64,000 nucleotides of DNA from positions 8,452,040 to 8,516,039 of the forward strand of contig NC_034011.1 in NCBI RefSeq assembly GCF_000346465.2, read 5' to 3'. A model generated the notes under the pieces. That model worked only from the letters and a program-made list of their open reading frames with translations, was not told where the DNA came from and ran no database searches. This document shows, in pieces, positions 31,701 to 43,491 of this stretch (position 1 is the first letter of the stretch; every line of letters begins with the position of its first letter). This DNA is from Prunus persica (taxonomy: Eukaryota; Streptophyta; Magnoliopsida; Rosales; Rosaceae). The translations under genes and the position numbers were made by a program.

Positions 31701-33561
31701 GAGGATTCAAAGATCTGGTCGCACAGGTAGTGGACTTAAATTTGATAATTACATGTTTAATTCAGCTAAGGTAGCATGTAATTGCTTCCATGGTGGCTGG
31801 AACAGGAAAATTCCAGATCTGTGCTTCTGTTTATGCGCACATACATGCAGAGACATATCATAGAATGTCATATGTGATTATAGTGTTATAATTTTGCACA
31901 ATCAGTTAAGTAGAATGCAATTCTATGCTCTGCGAAGTGTTAGATTTCAAATATGTCAGTTCTTATTCATTTTTGTTTTTGTTTTTGCTTTAATGTATGT
32001 TTGTTGCAATCCCATGGATCTCTGTTTGCTCGGTCAAGTAATGATGTAATAGCAATCATTTGCAGATATGAATTTCGCCTTAGGGTTACTCTGGGACCAG
32101 GAGGGGATTTGATGTTGACTTCCCGCATCCGAAATACAAACACTGATGGAAAGTCGTTTACGTTCACATTCGCTTATAACACCTATCTTTTCGTAACTGA
32201 TATCAGGTTTAGTGATGCGATTTCTTGCTATTGTTTTGAATTCTTTATAATCAAATTCATGTTTCCTGGGCAGCTGTATTTGACTGGCAAGCATCATAAA
32301 CATATGCTATTATTGCGCCCTTGATGTTATTTGACCAGTACTAGTTCAGCCATATATTTATTAAAAACACCAGGTTATAATTCCTTTCAGAATCGGGTTG
32401 TGAAAATGGGAATGTTAATATGATATTCTAGGGTAGCATTCGTCAGATTTTGTTTAGTTCTGATCTGCATTGTATGCCATTTCTAGCACTATAAGAAATA
32501 TTCGAGTAGACAATTAAACTAAATAAATTATCTTTTAATATTTTTTTGGAAGGGGCAATAACACATCCCACATTCTAGCTGTGATATTTAAATGCGAGCA
32601 GAAGTTTTAGTTAAATACATAATGGAGATGCCTGTATGTGCATCTGCATAATCCATTGCTGGAAAGTGTTCCTTTTGTGTGGTTTGCACATTAACTGTCA
32701 TGTTGCCTTTGTTTAGTGAAGTGCGAGTGGAAGGACTAGAGACACTGGATTATCTGGACAACTTGAAGGGTAGAGAGCGATTTACTGAGCAAGGGGATGC
32801 GATAACATTCGAGTCAGAAGTTAGTGTTTGTCCTTATCCAGATGCGTTGTATTTTTGACACTGTTGTTTTGGTTCTTATATATATGTTTATTTGTTAGTA
32901 AATGATACTTTCATTGTCAAGGTGGACAAAATTTATCTGAGTACGCCTACAAAAATTGCTATTCTGGACCATGAGAGGAAGAGAACATTTGTGTTGCGGA
33001 AGGACGGACTTCCAGATGCTGGTGAGTTTTTGTTCATTCATTTTTCTTTGCTAGAAAACTATATTATGTTGAGAAACTTATCAAAGAAAATAAAGGCTGT
33101 ATTTTGATGAAGGTGTATAGAGTTTAGACAAGCTGTTATGATAATTGTAAACATTCAAAGAATTAACAAAGAACCAATCTGTCTTTTATTATTTTGTTAA
33201 GTGAATGCTACCGTTTATTTAACTATGGCTAGATACCAAGTCAATTGAGCGAACATAAAAGGTTCTGCATGTTTCGCGTAAGTGCTTATGGTATACAAAA
33301 CAAAACTTGGCTTTAGTGTTTATCAGATGGTCCTTTTGCATTGCAGTGGTCTGGAATCCGTGGGATAAGAAAGCAAAGGCAATTTCTGATTTTGGGGATG
33401 ATGAGTACAAGCATATGCTCTGTGTTGAGGCCGCTTGTGTGGAGAAGCCTATTACTTTGAAACCTGGTGAAGAATGGAGGGGGAGGCAGGAACTGTCTGC
33501 TGTCCCTTCCAGTTACTGCAGCGGACAGCTTGACCCACGTAAGGTAATGCAAGGCGGTTAA
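28800..33561 (+). CDS. Putative glucose-6-phosphate 1-epimerase, eight exons
   Basis: Exons: 28800-28907, 30613-30687, 31415-31471, 31566-31726, 32066-32206, 32717-32819, 32922-33021, 33347-33561. All introns are GT-AG and the phases join to a 319-residue protein with a single stop. It belongs to the aldose 1-epimerase superfamily, YeaD/YMR099C type, which interconverts the alpha and beta anomers of hexose 6-phosphates. No transit peptide is evident, so it is probably cytosolic. Landmarks are 'YLYGGQVTSWKN', 'GGIPICFPQFG', 'EQHGFARNRFW' (His90), 'YLSTPTKIAILDH', 'VVWNPWDKKAKA' and 'LCVEAACVEKP' (Glu276). The family motif Tyr-His-Thr-Tyr here reads Tyr-Asn172-Thr-Tyr (codon AAC at 32178-32180), a likely loss of the catalytic His. 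Everything else is conserved, so the gene looks otherwise intact. A TATA-like ATATATAT lies near 28715. Confidence 0.92.
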
Positions 33562-34660
33562 GTGATCAGCCATTTTGATGCGTCTCTTGTACAGGTAGTT
33601 TACTACACCTACCCAATGTTTAAGTTTTTTGATACAATAGCAAGTTCTAAATTTATATAACATAATACAATTTCTGCTAGACCACTTTAAGACTTGTTCT
33701 ATAGTTGACCTAATTTGGAAATTATAAATGCATATGCTTTGAAAAGCGGGATTAGGTCATCTTTAATTTGAGGGTTGTTTCTAAAATGGTTGTAGATTGT
33801 TATTCTTGCTCAATCTGCAGTTGAGGTATATAAAGTAGGCATTTTAGAAACCCCTCGCCGCCCCCAATGGTCATGCCCTATGCCTATACCATAAAAGGCT
33901 ATTGGTTTTATTTATTTTTTCTTATGAGTTGGATTTCAGCTTCTTTTCTTTTTTCTTTCTTTTTTTTATTAATAAAATAAAAAATAAAAAATAATTTTAA
34001 AAAAATGAAAAAAACAAAAAATAAAAAAACTCTTTCCTCAATAGTTGTCTATATGAAATTTTTTAATTTTGCCTGCAAGCTTCTTAATTTGCTTGTATTT
34101 TTTTTTTTTTTTTCCCTTCTGTTTCCGTTTGTGATGAAGTGGTGATGATGACTATAATGAATGCATTGCAGGCACACTATGCATTCTAGATTTGGCAGGC
34201 TTTTTGTTGGATGACAGATTCAGTAAGCAGAATTGTCTATAATTATTTCATTGGACATTTGATTAACGAAAGACGACAGAAGAAGGCAGTTAAAGAAAAG
34301 TTAGTTAATATTTTGTACATCTATAGGGACTTAATACCGAAGAAATGAAAAGAAGAAAACTGAAGGCCTTTTGGTACCCCCTTCGTTTTCTGGCCCCATT
34401 TAATCTTCCCTCTCTTAAACTGTTCTCAGATACAATTGTATTCTTTCCTGTTAATGAGTATTCTTTGCCCTCGTCTAAGGATGACTCTTGTTATTCTCTG
34501 GCTTATCTTTGGAACGTAATGTTACCAAGCACCCGATGGATGGGGTCGTTTCCAAGATTTTAACACCAAGATTTAGTTTGTTTTGTAAGTAATATTTCTG
34601 CAGTGTAGTTCTTTTTTGTTTCTTGAAAGGAAAATTTCGTTTTTGTTACAATATCCACCG
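33562..34660 (+). other. 3' UTR and downstream region of the epimerase gene
   Basis: T-rich and A-rich runs near 33960-34110. GCAG acceptor-like sites exist but no coding exon follows the stop at 33561. The polyadenylation site could not be fixed. Confidence 0.4.
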
Positions 34661-35060
34661 TGTTATAAAAATAAAGTAATCAGAGTATGAAAAGTATCAC
34701 TGAATATTAGGAGTAGAATTATATATGCTCTTCTAGTATCTACACTGACAGAATTTTCGCAGATAGAACTCACTAACACACAGGCTTCGCTCTCCCTTCT
34801 TTCCTCTCACTCTTCCTTTCTTCTCTTCCTTTCTTTCCTCTCGTCTCCGTTGGTGTGTTTTGCTAAGCAATGGGAAGCCTATTTATAGGCAAATTGGATG
34901 GCTTCCAATATCATCATTAAGCTTTTTGAATATTATTTCCTTCTCTTTCTTTATGTGGGTTCCACCACTTTCTTTACAACACACCAAAATCCCAATTCAG
35001 TACACCCCTCATATGTAGTAATGGTGCTCGTCTTTTACTCTACTTGAATTTTAGGTAACA
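34661..35060 (-). mobile_element. Probable solo LTR related to the outer element's LTR
   Basis: The minus strand starts TGTTACC at 35060. It contains TTGTAAAGAAAGTGG and TGGAACCCACAT, comparable to TTGTAAAGATAGTGG and TGGAGCCCACAT at 16698-16730, and then GCCTATAAATAGGC at about 34880. It ends TTTTTATAACA at 34661. No matching target duplication is visible, so the ends are tentative. Confidence 0.45.
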
Positions 35061-35099
35061 CATTTTATAGCATGTGTAGTTATGTTGGATGTTTGTTTC

Positions 35100-36000
35100 A
35101 TCTATACTAGCCTTCCGCACGCGCTTTCGCGTCTGCGAGAGGCTGTTTTTTAAAAAAATTTAAATTTATTTTAAAATTAAAAAAAGATAATGGGTAATTG
35201 TGTTACATAAAAATAGGATTTATTATCTGATTTTTAAATTTTTTAAATATGAAAAAGTGTAAATTTATTATATTATCCTCATTTAATTAATAATTTTAAT
35301 TCTTAATACTTGAATTAACTAAGTGTATTTTTTGGTATTTTGAATGTTTTACCATTCTCTACCTTTTACTTTATATATATATATATATGCATTAAATATC
35401 CACACGGTGAGTGACCACAATCTCTTGGACTCCTGTGGTCCAAGAGATCGGGACTGTATATATATATATATATATATATTAACTTACCTACCAAGTTTAA
35501 CTTATTTATATATATAGATTAACTTACCTACCAAGTTTAACTTATTTACATATTAGTAAGGATACGTAATTTAATATATCTCCATTTACTTTTGTTTTCA
35601 TCATTTTTATTTCATGGATTGTATCCTATTAATAAGATAAGTTAGCAGCATAACACGTTCTTCATTTTTTTCACTTCTTGGAAAAATGATTTTCTTAAAT
35701 GCGTTTTTACCACATACACACGTCGAAGAAAATGGGTAGATTGTTTTTGACGATTTTTTTCTTTTTTTTGGTTGCAAATGTAGTAAGAGTAGCATTATTC
35801 TAATTTCAAACCTCATTACACATGGTGCAAGTCAAACTCAGTTAAGAAATTCAGAACCACCAGCTTATATTATTTATATTTACAAATGATAGTATAGGGA
35901 AAAATGAGCTCTCTATATATATGGAGGCTCTTTCAAATTATCTGGCTTTTCTTTTTCTGATTTTCATGGAAAAACATTATTTATATTTACAAATGATCAC
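35100..36000. repeat. AT-rich repeat region with hairpin and tandem duplication
   Basis: ATCTCTTGGAC (35420-35430) and GTCCAAGAGAT (35438-35448) form a perfect 11-bp stem with a 7-nt loop. A unit ATTAACTTACCTACCAAG...CTTATTTA is duplicated at about 35479-35509 and 35518-35548. TA runs flank both. No gene is seen. Confidence 0.6.
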
Positions 36001-36242
36001 TTGGGTAATCTCTGATAGTACTAATTTACACACAATAGAGGTAAAAATAGATACACAATTTCACCTTATATGACTGTGGTTTTGACACCTGCAACAGCTT
36101 GTGTACCATATGCCAATGTAAGTCTTGGAGCAATTTGACAGTAAAAATATGATGCCAAATGTCATGTTTTTTTTTTTTTTTTCGGGGCAGCAGCAACACA
36201 TTATTAATTGTCACTATTTTTGTAGTATCTGACTGTTTAATT

Positions 36243-38581
36243 TCATGCATGATTTGAAGAGAGTGGTGAGGGTTTACTATTGTTGCTAGAAAATTCAAAA
36301 ACTCTCCAGAAGGGTCTTTGTTTGCGTTTGGAATGGTGACTTGTCAGCTCAGTGTCTCTGCTCAGCATCTGCCACATCACCTGCACATCTTGATATCCAC
36401 AGGTTTGTACATCGTCATGAAGCTTCAAAAGTCCAGCACCTGCTCCAAAACAAGACTTGTAAGTGACATGAGATGAGATTCTAAACCAAATACAAGTATC
36501 CAAAGAAAAGTGTCCCTTCTTAGCCAAAGAGTTAGCAACCACAGATTAGTTTCTTGATAAGTATTCTAAATCGTTCGTGTTTTGATATGTACATTTTAAG
36601 AACTTTGGTGTAAGAGTAGCGGGTTCACTGTTTTAACTAACTGATCTAACCCACATCGACTGTTATTAAAAAAAAATTAGAATAAATTCTAGAAAACCAA
36701 CTTAATTGAACCCATGTTAGCCATTAATTTATTGACCATAACCAAAGAAATAATGTGACACTTATCATGATGATGTCCCAGGTAGTTGGGATATCATGTG
36801 ATATATCTGAATACAAGATGCTTCCAAGTGGCAAAGATGTTAGTGGTTCAAACAACATCATCAACCGTCGACAATGATATTTTTATGGTGTGGGAAATTT
36901 CATGCTCAAGATAGTGATTAGAATAATATGTTGAGGTTGTTGTCAGGCCACCATTTTAGTGATCTGGTCGACATCAAGTTGCATCAATAAAGATGTTGAT
37001 CCTATCTCTTAAACCCTTCAGCTTTCGACCCAAAAACAAAACAGAAGATTGGTGACTACTTTTACGAGATGTAAAATAGAAATTGGATGGTCCCTAAAGT
37101 AGATTCATCAATTTTTTATTTTTTATTTTATTTTTATATAAGAGAGAGATATTGAAGAAGAGAGAAATCGAATCTAAAATCTCAAGTGCACAGCTAAATA
37201 ATCTTAATCACTTTTGCTACAAACCTCTTGTCCATCAATTTGAATGGCAGGAGTTAATCACTAATTAGAAAATTCCGTACAATCACAGACACTTTGGCCT
37301 GCCTTAATTTACTCTAGTGGATAGCGCACCAGCAATGGGATCTTTCAATAATCTATGTGCCAATCTTCTTTTTCTTTTGGGCCTATTTGCAAGAAATTAC
37401 AAAAAGAACAAACAAAACAAAACAAAACTCTTTTTATAACTATTTGAAAGGTTTGGTTGAATTCATCATTGGTTGTTGTGGTAGTGGTGGTGGAAAGAAA
37501 CTCCCCACATGATGGAATCAAAGCTTGTTTTCTCAAATGGCAAAGTATATTAAACTTGGATAAATTATCAGTTATTTTTAAATTTATAATAGTAAATCTA
37601 CAGAAATACTATAACCATGGCTCATAATTAGGCAAAAAAAGAAATGCACGAAAAAGTCTCCTATATATCTACGTGTGTAAGGTGTCGACAACCGTCGATT
37701 AATGTAAATTTTATAATTTTTTATATTAATTGCATATCAATCAACAATTCAAAGTCGTTTAGATAACGATGAATTTGCATCTACAATAATTCAATGAATC
37801 CTGCGCCTAGCAAACAAATGACGCCAACTTCAACTTGTAGGCATTCACTAGAGAATTGTGGAGGTTTGGTAAGAAACAACTTGCTGAGTGGGGAGGCCAG
37901 CGAGATGTAAGCTCAAATGAAAAAGCAGCACATCACAAGAAAATACTATTGTTTTTTTTTTTTGGGCAAAATGAATTAGAAGTAATCTCCAATTACCAGC
38001 ACCACTTGATTAATTATTTTTCTATGAGCCCCCTTAATTAATTATTAAAAATTAGAGGGAAAAAAATAAAAGCCACACTCGTACTTTTTTTTTAGGTATG
38101 ACTCATGAGTCTTCTTTAATCTTGTAAGACTTTTCTCATGCAGAGTCATCAATCGGCAGTTGGGATTAGATTTTTTTAAACGAAACCGATCGTTGAATTT
38201 GACATTTTTTATTTTTGGTTACAGACAAATTCAATTACTCAAGCACCGACAATATTTATTAAATATACAAGTTTAGATAAATTTGACCTTGTGGTAAAAT
38301 AAAAAGAGATGCAAATTGTTAAAAAATAATTCGGTTGCTTGTAAGGGTAAACTAATATATGTTAAAAAAATGTACAAAGAAAACAAGGAGGGAAAAGATT
38401 TATTAGTTCAAGTCGGATCAAAGAAAACGACTTTAGTTTTTAATGAGGGAAATCAAAGGTTGAAATATGAAAACTGTTATGTGGCTAATGATGTACAAGT
38501 GTTGTTAAAATAATTCTAAATATGACAGAAGGGACCACAACTCCAGAAGTAGGGGATGAGATGTGGTGGCCAGAGATCGGG

Positions 38582-38617
<36 letters not shown>

Positions 38618-39050
38618 ATCTAGCCTATTAAAAAAAATAAAAATAAAAACATTTAATGATGTAGCAAAATTTTTATAAAAAAATGCAGCACTGAATCACT
38701 GATGGATCAACGTTGGAGAAGTTGTTCAATCACAAAGAAAGGAAGACTTATTGATAGGGAGAAATGAAACTAAAACTTTGCTTCTTAATGAAAACAAATA
38801 GAGATTAAATTCTTATTCATCCCAATTATGTTGTATATATTTTCTCTGAACTTCCGGAAGTTATTATCGAGAAGATGGCATGGCATGTATAAAAGAAATA
38901 ACAAAATAAATAAAAACGGAGATATTATATATATGGAGCAGAAGAAAAACAAAAAATTGTGAACTGACCATTTTTGCGAGCTTTAATGCGAGCAGAGACA
39001 GTGAGCCAGACGCGGCGGACAGGGAAGATCATCTTGTGCCAAAAATCCAT
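36243..39050 (-). CDS. Conserved 92-residue plant protein, two exons, function unknown
   Basis: Exon 1 is 38969-39050 and exon 2 is 36243-36439, separated by a 2.5-kb GT-AG intron (donor AATG|GTCAGT, acceptor GCAG|GTGCTG). The joined product starts 'MDFWHKMIFPVRRVW', continues 'SARIKARKN' across the junction into 'GAGLLKLHDDVQTCGYQDV', then 'VMWQMLSR' and 'RKQRPFWRVF'. I recognise this as a short plant family, basic at the N-terminus, with a conserved LLKLHDD-QTCGYxDVxVMWxML core. It has no signal peptide, membrane segment or known catalytic motif, and I know of no assigned function. The first ATG fitting the family is at 39050; the frame is open further upstream to 39215, but that extension is repetitive and unlike the family. 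The intron contains microsatellites and short unexplained frames only. Confidence 0.8.
38584..38612. repeat. (GA)n microsatellite in the intron
   Basis: About 14 GA units within the long intron of the minus-strand two-exon gene. Confidence 0.9.
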
Positions 39051-39366
39051 CAACCTTTCTTTGATAACTTTCACCTTCTTTCTGCCTTTGATTTTTTTCT
39101 TGTTATACCCCCCACCTCCACTACTCACTCTAATCGCTATGCTCCTTTGCCCTGCCAGACCTGCACCCTTCTCTCTTTCACACATACACTCTGATGATCT
39201 CTCTCCCTCTCTCACTTGCTACATATACCCACGTAATTTCTTGCAGATGGAGAAATGATTTTAGAGAGAGAGAGAGAGAGGGAGCTCTGGAAGAAAATCA
39301 CAGTGGAGAGCTGCCTGCCCACCGGTTTGTCTGTTATAAGCTTCTAATAAGTGCCACCGACACTTG

Positions 39367-39398
<32 letters not shown>

Positions 39399-39400
39399 TT
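39051..39400 (-). promoter_or_regulatory. 5' region of the two-exon gene, CT/GA-rich
   Basis: Holds GA runs at about 39262-39281 and a CT run at 39367-39395. A weak TATA-like GTATATG on the minus strand lies near 39225. Pyrimidine-rich tracts near transcription starts are common in plants. Confidence 0.4.
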
Positions 39401-41560
39401 ATTATATTCTTTATTTGCAAAACCCTACTTTATAAGACTTTTTTTAAAAATATGTATGGATGTATATGTATGGATGGACACATCTAATCTGGTCTTACTG
39501 TTTGTTCAGTTTTCTTCTCGACGTACGCCTTCTTAAATTATGTGAAAGTTGAAAATGACCTTATCCAATTGTATTGGGTAATTAAAAAAAAGAAGAAGAG
39601 GGAACTAAGAAAAAGACATGCATTACCTCTCTCTCGATCTCTTCTTTGTATGAAAGGGTATTAAGATTTTTACTTGCCAGGAAACAGTTTTAATTATAAT
39701 GTTCTGGCCATGGGGGAAGATTGAAACTAGAGAGTCCTAAAAATTTTAATTTTGGTTGGAGAGAAAAGAGAGAAACTTCATGTAATGGTTGCTTGCATAA
39801 CGATTCTTGTTTGTATAATTAATAATTGTAATTATACCATAATTAGAATCACAATCGCTTTTTTTTTTTTTTTTTTAAAGAAATTCTGTGATTGCATTTA
39901 TGATTCAGCCAAAAAAAATCGCTCGTTAGCCACAAATACAAACGAACCACAAAAGGCCAATCGAAACTGCTTTGAGTGCTCATGGTAATTCACTCTTGTT
40001 TAGTGGCTGCAGAGAAGAAAGGGTTTCATGGCAATAATTGTAGCCACTAGACTAACTCAAAATGATGGATAATATGTGGATTCAATTAACAATTAAGCTC
40101 TATAAACTACTACTAAACTAAACCCAAGATTATTTTTTATCTAAAAAAAACCCTAAACGTTAATTACCAATATTCTTATATTTAATTGCCAATTATTAAT
40201 GGCCATAACCGTGGGTGGGAGCAGCAGCCGAGAAAGGCAAAGCCAATTGTTTGGCCTCCCTCTTTTTCTTATTGATTACATCCAAGAAGGATGCTAGGGG
40301 CCAACCAGTGGTGGCAGTTTATAGTAATTTTATGCACTAGTCAAGTTGTATACGTGAGAGTAAACTTGTAAAAATATATTATAAAACCTGGGTGTGAGGA
40401 AATGGAGGTGGCAATAGCATAGCATATATCATTTCATTCTACAAATTAAATAAAAGTTTATTACATAATGATTCTTTAATTTCTGTATTTGGGTGTTGGT
40501 TATACAAAAACTCCATGGTTTTTTTTTTTGGCCAATAGTTAGGGAGGGGGAAGGGGTGCAAAATCACACCTATTTTATAATGTCAGGTCTCGAACTCGAA
40601 TCCAAGATCAACTGGATGGAGATAAAATTCCTTATCACTACACTAGTGAGTTACCGGCTACTCCATATGCTTTTATTAATACTAGAATCGTTGTAACATA
40701 ATAACACTTCCTTGAGAATGTTTTAAATTCAAATGAACTTCAATTAAGAAAAAGAAATCTTCTCTACCACACGAAAGTGTTATGAGGAATCAAAGCTAGA
40801 GTTGATCACCGATTATAAAAAAGACATTCCGCATTTATCTCAAATCAAATACTAGACTTTGAGTGCAAGAATCACACTCTTAACTACATACATATAACCT
40901 GTGTGTTTGTTACTTCTCTAGATAATGCCTAGATTGTTAGGTACACATGTTTTGTAAAGTTCTAATCCTTTAGTTTTAGAATCCATGCTAGTACCAAGTT
41001 GAATGGCTGACCAAAAGAAAACATCGTTGAATGGGAATATAACACGTGTTACAATTCTACCATCTTCTTGGACTTTCTGTGTTTAAGCTTTTTGTAAGTT
41101 TCATCATTTCTGTTTTGTCGGGGTCTATATGTGGTTTTTTTTTCTTCTTCTTGTGAACAGAAAGTCCAATAAAATCCGCGGAGAGGGCGGTTTGATTGTT
41201 TGAATTTATATGAACAACTTTTTGCCTAATTTTTTTTTTTGTAAATTAGCAGTATTAAAATTCAATGAGAAATTCTGAATTCCAATAGAGTTCTTTGACT
41301 TTGTTAAGCTTTCTGTAACTTCAATGGTGTCGGCAAGCTCACTTCTCCACGTGTTCAATATTGTATGGTGCAAAAACGTTTGGTTATTAAGCGTGCTCAA
41401 GCATTTTGAGAATACCAATGATAATATAACACGTCACCATCCTAATATGACCGTTATATCATTACGCAGTGTTACCGAGTAGTTGGTTTGTCATACTGAT
41501 TTGTTGATATGTCATACATTTAGGGTATATTATTAAATATTAATATATAAATACACATAA
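39401..41560. other. Intergenic, no gene seen
   Basis: AT-rich. Around 40540-40680 is a segment with 'GTCTCGAACTCGAATCC' and 'TATCACTACACTAGTGAG' of a kind often seen in dispersed plant repeats. No coding region is supported. Confidence 0.45.
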
Positions 41561-41569
41561 TATAATATA

Positions 41570-42260
41570 GAATCTGATTTCTCCACTTTCTTTTTTCTCC
41601 ACTTAATGTCTGTTTGGCATTACTTATTTAAGGTGATAAGTGATTTTTAAAAAAATTAAAGGAAAGCAGCTAATAAGGTGCTTTCATTTTCTGATTATGC
41701 ATGAATCAATTTCGAAAAGGCGCTGGGATTGATGATAATGCAGAAATCATTTTCTGATTATGCGAGAATCAGTACCTACAACACTTTTGACAAAAATTTT
41801 ACCAAATACCAAACTATTTTCTCTCACAGTTGATTTCTCTCATAGCAAATCTGACAGCGATTATTTTCATAACACAATAATGCCAAACGTTACACTCCCT
41901 TTTGCTTTTCTTTCTCTTTCCTGTTCTATTCTTACCATACATTAATTTCTTTTTTACTTCACTTTATATTATTTCTTTTTCTTTACACTTAATTTTCCAA
42001 CGTACACTCCATTTTCAGTATTTAAAGGAAAAAAAATACTCAAATTTCTTACTCAATTAAAGGAAAAAAAATACTAAAAATAGAGTGCAAGGTGGAAAAA
42101 TTAAGTGTAAAGAAAAAGAACTAATATAAAAATAAAGTAAAAAGAAATCAATATAGGGTAGGGGTAGAATAGGAAAAAGAAAGAAAAAAATTGATTAAAA
42201 AGTATTAAAAAGCAAAAGAGAGTGTAAGTGGAGAAAAAAAGAGTGGGGAAATCACATCCC
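41570..42260. mobile_element. MULE-type MITE with long inverted repeats and 9-bp target duplication
   Basis: The arms fold on each other. The left arm has GATTTCTCCACTTTC, TTCTCCACTTA and ACACTTAATTTTCCA. The right arm has the inverses GAAATC, TAAGTGGAGAAA and TGGAAAAATTAAGTGT. An exact tataatata flanks it at 41561-41569 and 42261-42269. The 691-bp element encodes no protein. The flanks are AT-rich, so the 9-bp match is suggestive and not proof. Confidence 0.75.
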
Positions 42261-43300
42261 TATAATATAAATAGATTAATAAAATCACGTTGGAAGAAGA
42301 GCATGAGCAAACTAACTCTATATCATAAAGGAAGTTGAGGACCTTGCCTCGCTGGAGCCAGCCCAAAAACCCGACACAAGAAAATCGGCCTCAACCTTGG
42401 CGCTCAAACCTTGAGATACCGTAACTAAACACAAAGTAGCAATGTTTTATCCAATTTTAATGCAATCTAATATAATCTTTTATATTAAGAACAACCCAAT
42501 CTTGCGTATCAAGCGATATACATATACTAGAATGATATATTCATATACTGTGAATGAGAATCATATATATTCAAACATGACATTGAATAAGAAAAAAAAT
42601 AATATACGAAAGACCTAGTGACAAGGAATATTGGGACTTTCACTTGTCTAAAATCTAATTCTTCGAGATTATATATATATATGGTGATAAAAATGAAATT
42701 AAAAGGAACAGCACCTTTTAAGTTGTAGTATATATTTTTATGTGCAATGTAACTTTAGCTAACTCACACGAAGACAGAATATTTTAGTCCTATATTTTCA
42801 AGTTAAAAATATATGAACCAAAGTTTTGGTAAAATCCAATGAAATGCTAGAGATTGAACGAGTACTAATTCCATGTCCCAAAAGAAACATCTCAAGCTTG
42901 ACCCAAAAATTAGGTGTGATAGACTGTCAATAGGTCGTCAAATGCTAACCCTACTATTACTGGGTAGAAAGATTCCAAGTCGATACTTTTTTTTGATAAA
43001 GTCAAGAGAAATTAAACTAAACCAATAGTTAGTTAGGCATCTCCCTATCAGAATTGAATGCTAATAATCTTCGCATCCACAAATAAGGCATTCTTTTATT
43101 ACATTTTCAATGTATTAAAGAGTTCAATCCAAAACTTTCTCTTTAACTTGAAGACAATGATAAAGCCATTTGTTATGTACTACGAAAGCGACTGATTGTA
43201 TACAAATAATTGAGGCTTGGCAGATGTTCTTAATGCTTCTCTATCTCACTAGTCACTAGTGTCCCTAAGGAAGACAACAATGATGGAATTTTGAAATTTT
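42261..43300. other. Intergenic, no gene seen
   Basis: AT-rich, with a short TA run near 42672. Nothing recognised. Confidence 0.45.
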
Positions 43301-43305
43301 AATGA

Positions 43306-43491
43306 GTGGAGGAAGCTTTGAGAGTGTGGCTCTCCACATCGTCTCGCCACTTAGGTCTTCGTTTTTTGATAATTAATTATTCGGTTGGTCTTTGGGGGAA
43401 AAACACTATCATCGGGGATGATTTTACCCATATTCACCGCACAGCTAATAACGTGACAAATCACCTTGCAATATTTGCTTTGAACATTTAG
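43306..43491 (+). pseudogene. Possible LINE RNase H remnant
   Basis: The end of the frame, 'FTHIHRTANNVTNHLAIFAL', resembles the 'xxxRxANxxAHxLAxxAL' end of the RNase H domain in plant non-LTR retrotransposons. Only this fragment is present. Confidence 0.4.

Noticed and set aside
36243..36542. Reading 'MVANSLAKKGH' as a LINE RNase H end
   Set aside because: That part lies upstream of the splice acceptor; the conserved protein begins at the exon boundary 36439.
39051..39215. N-terminal extension of the two-exon gene
   Set aside because: Repetitive, promoter-side sequence; the family begins at MDFWHKM.
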